64,000 bases of DNA from Cupriavidus pampae (GTDB taxonomy: Bacteria > Pseudomonadota > Gammaproteobacteria > Burkholderiales > Burkholderiaceae), in assembly GCF_914271485.1 (NCBI RefSeq), contig NZ_CAJZAG010000005.1:434001-498000 (forward strand), in the 5' to 3' direction. Shown here in pieces: positions 62,529 through 64,000 of the stretch. Under the pieces are notes generated by a model. That model was not told the DNA's origin. It saw nothing but the letters and a program-made list of their open reading frames with translations, and searched no databases. Each line of letters opens with the position of its first letter. Within the stretch, counting starts at the first letter, position 1. The position numbers and the translations under genes were made by a program.

Positions 62529-63706
62529 GCCTGCGCCTGGCCATCGTCATCATGTCCGCATGCGGCGTGATCAGCGACGCGATCCTCATCGCGTTCTATC
62601 CGCAGTTCTTCGCCATGCGCTACGGCGTTACCAGCACCGTGCATGTCGGCGCCTATATCGCCACCATCTCCATCGCCGTGATGGTGACGTTGCCGCTCTG
62701 GGCGCGCGTCGCACGGCACGTCGAGACCATGCACCTGGTCTTCGTCACGCAAGGCCTCGCGGGACTGCTGGGGATGGCAAGCGTCATGACGGAAACCGTG
62801 GCCGCATTCTGGGCCGTGACGATGCTCATGTTCATGACCAAGAGCAGCTACCTGCTGATGTTTCCGTACCTGATGCGCGTCGAACGCGCGGAAACCCACA
62901 GTGCCACCGTGGGGCTGCTCGCCGTGGTCGTGCACCTCGCCGGCATCTTCGGCGCGATGGCGGGTGGTCTGCTGCTGCAGCGATTCGGCGCCGATGCCTG
63001 CCTGTTCGCCATGGCCGCCGGCGACTTCGCGCAGATGGCGTTGTGCCTGCACGTGATACGCGCCGGCAAGGTCGTCGGTGTGCTGGGCAGCACGGCCTCG
63101 TCGTCGCGCCATCGTCACGGCACCCTGCCGCGCGTGCTCAGGCTCAGCGTGCTGATGCTGCTGTTCGACTTCAGTGCCTATCTGATCCGCCCCTTCTTCT
63201 CGGTGTACTGGGAGACCACCACGGGAATTGCCGATCGCACGCTCACGGGCCTGGTCTTCGCGATTCCAGGCCTGATGGCGCTACTGGCGCTATGGCTCGA
63301 TCGTCAGAAGCGAACGGGCCTCAGTGGCACCCTGATCAACCTGATACTCGGCGGCGTCGGACTCGTCCTGCAGGCGGCACCGTGGGCGACAGCGATACTG
63401 ATTGGCCGCTGCCTCTACGGCTGGGCGTTGTTCCGCGTCAGCGTCAAACTCGAGGTCACGTTGTTCCGGATCAGCACCCCGCAAGCCTACGCGCGCGATT
63501 TCAGCATCGCCAACGGCTTCCAGAACCTCGGCGTACTACTGTCGTCGTTCTGCGCCGGCTACGTGGTGGAGCAGCTCGGCATGACGAGCCCATTCCTGCT
63601 CGCCGCAGCCGGCCTGTTGCTCACCGCGGTGGCCAGTCACCTGATCTTCCCCACGCGACGGCGCCTGTCGCCAGCCCCCTCTTGCCAGACCGAGCATGCC
63701 AACTGA
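62525..63706 (+). CDS. MFS transporter of the siderophore cluster
   Basis: This 393-residue protein of about 12 helices begins MSLRLAIVIMSACGVISDAILIAFYP and includes VMVTLPLWARVARHV, MFMTKSSYLLMFPYLM and a central loop. It resembles exporters such as AlcS or IucX-like MFS proteins of NIS siderophore loci. The ATG overlaps the monooxygenase stop, and its end overlaps the start of the acyltransferase by 11 bases, so all three are coupled. The direction (export or uptake) is inferred. Confidence 0.85.
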   Translation: MSLRLAIVIMSACGVISDAILIAFYPQFFAMRYGVTSTVHVGAYIATISIAVMVTLPLWARVARHVETMHLVFVTQGLAGLLGMASVMTETVAAFWAVTMLMFMTKSSYLLMFPYLMRVERAETHSATVGLLAVVVHLAGIFGAMAGGLLLQRFGADACLFAMAAGDFAQMALCLHVIRAGKVVGVLGSTASSSRHRHGTLPRVLRLSVLMLLFDFSAYLIRPFFSVYWETTTGIADRTLTGLVFAIPGLMALLALWLDRQKRTGLSGTLINLILGGVGLVLQAAPWATAILIGRCLYGWALFRVSVKLEVTLFRISTPQAYARDFSIANGFQNLGVLLSSFCAGYVVEQLGMTSPFLLAAAGLLLTAVASHLIFPTRRRLSPAPSCQTEHAN

Positions 63707-64000
63707 CCGCTGGTGCGCCAGCCCCTGCCTCCACGACGCGCCACCCGCGCCGGTGCGGGCGGCCCTCAATCCACGCTTTTCGATCCGGCCCCTGTGCCTT
63801 GATGAAGACATCGCCACGTTGCACCAGTGGTTCGTCATGGACTATGCGCGGTACTGGAACATGCAGCACCTCTCCCTCGCGGCTACCCGGCAGTTCTATG
63901 CCGATCAGCACGCCGCGGGCCACGGCTGCGCCCGCATCGGCACGTACGACGGACAACCGGCATTTATCGCCGAGTTCTACGACCCCGCGCACGATGCGAT
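63696..64000 (+). CDS. Siderophore acyltransferase (GNAT), 5' part
   Basis: An ATG at 63696 inside the end of the MFS gene opens a frame through the window end (101 residues seen). It includes ALNPRFSIRPLCLDEDIATLH and QWFVMDYARYWNMQHLS, as in IucB/AlcB/RhbD acetyl- or succinyltransferases, which acylate the N-hydroxylated amine. Synthetases (IucA/IucC/AlcC type) should follow outside the window. The gene is cut by the right edge. Confidence 0.82.
   Translation, partial: MPTDRWCASPCLHDAPPAPVRAALNPRFSIRPLCLDEDIATLHQWFVMDYARYWNMQHLSLAATRQFYADQHAAGHGCARIGTYDGQPAFIAEFYDPAHDA

Overview
The window is GC-rich DNA from a beta-proteobacterium of the Burkholderiaceae, most likely Cupriavidus or a close relative. 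This is inferred from gene content and base composition, not from a database search. Typical marks are two Bug-type solute receptors, CoA-dependent catabolic operons each with a LysR or AraC regulator, a periplasmic catalase with its ankyrin partner, an RND pump and a siderophore locus. No rRNA, tRNA, CRISPR array, transposase or integrase was seen.

Layout. 1-1060: 3' end of a porin and a small secreted protein. 1131-11675: LysR, SDR, a chemoreceptor, an AraC regulator, a very large c-type cytochrome-like lipoprotein, VOC and DUF427 proteins, and two convergent CGNR zinc-finger regulators. The promoters here share the word GTAACCTAC, which suggests one local regulon. 11787-18059: egtB-egtD (ergothioneine) with a MOSC/ferredoxin-reductase fusion, then an AhpD-like protein, an RclC-like membrane protein and a DHFR-like reductase. 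18139-21817: a molybdenum-related block (ModE-type regulator, ModE-HTH/binding-domain regulator, NifQ, DUF2325 protein) with three near-identical ModE-box-like operators. 21898-25672: NTF2-like protein, LLM flavin oxidoreductase, RidA-like protein, a small unknown protein and a GcvA-type LysR.

25686-36385 is a large divergent catabolic island. The minus-strand arm has enoyl-CoA hydratase, CaiB CoA-transferase, Bug receptor, amidohydrolase and FlK-like thioesterase. The plus-strand arm has iron-type alcohol dehydrogenase, Bug receptor, TRAP DctP, a second amidohydrolase, DctQ and DctM. It probably takes up and activates an unknown carboxylic acid or lactone. It is followed by a PPC/DUF296 gene whose signal peptide is put out of frame by an 8-bp tandem repeat, and by katB-ankB.

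39396-50876: DUF3293 protein, AraC regulator, SDR, a secreted alpha/beta hydrolase with an Asp nucleophile, and a LysR divergent from an unusual operon. That operon encodes a 1138-residue fusion of a molybdopterin oxidoreductase with a flavin/2Fe-2S reductase, an ornithine-cyclodeaminase-family enzyme, an AtoE-type transporter and arginase. 50929-56886: repeats and a tripartite RND efflux operon. 57723-60250: LysR divergent from a HAD hydrolase and a class II aldolase. 60468-64000: ECF sigma factor, N-hydroxylating monooxygenase, MFS transporter and the start of an acyltransferase, which is the front of a hydroxamate siderophore cluster cut by the window edge.
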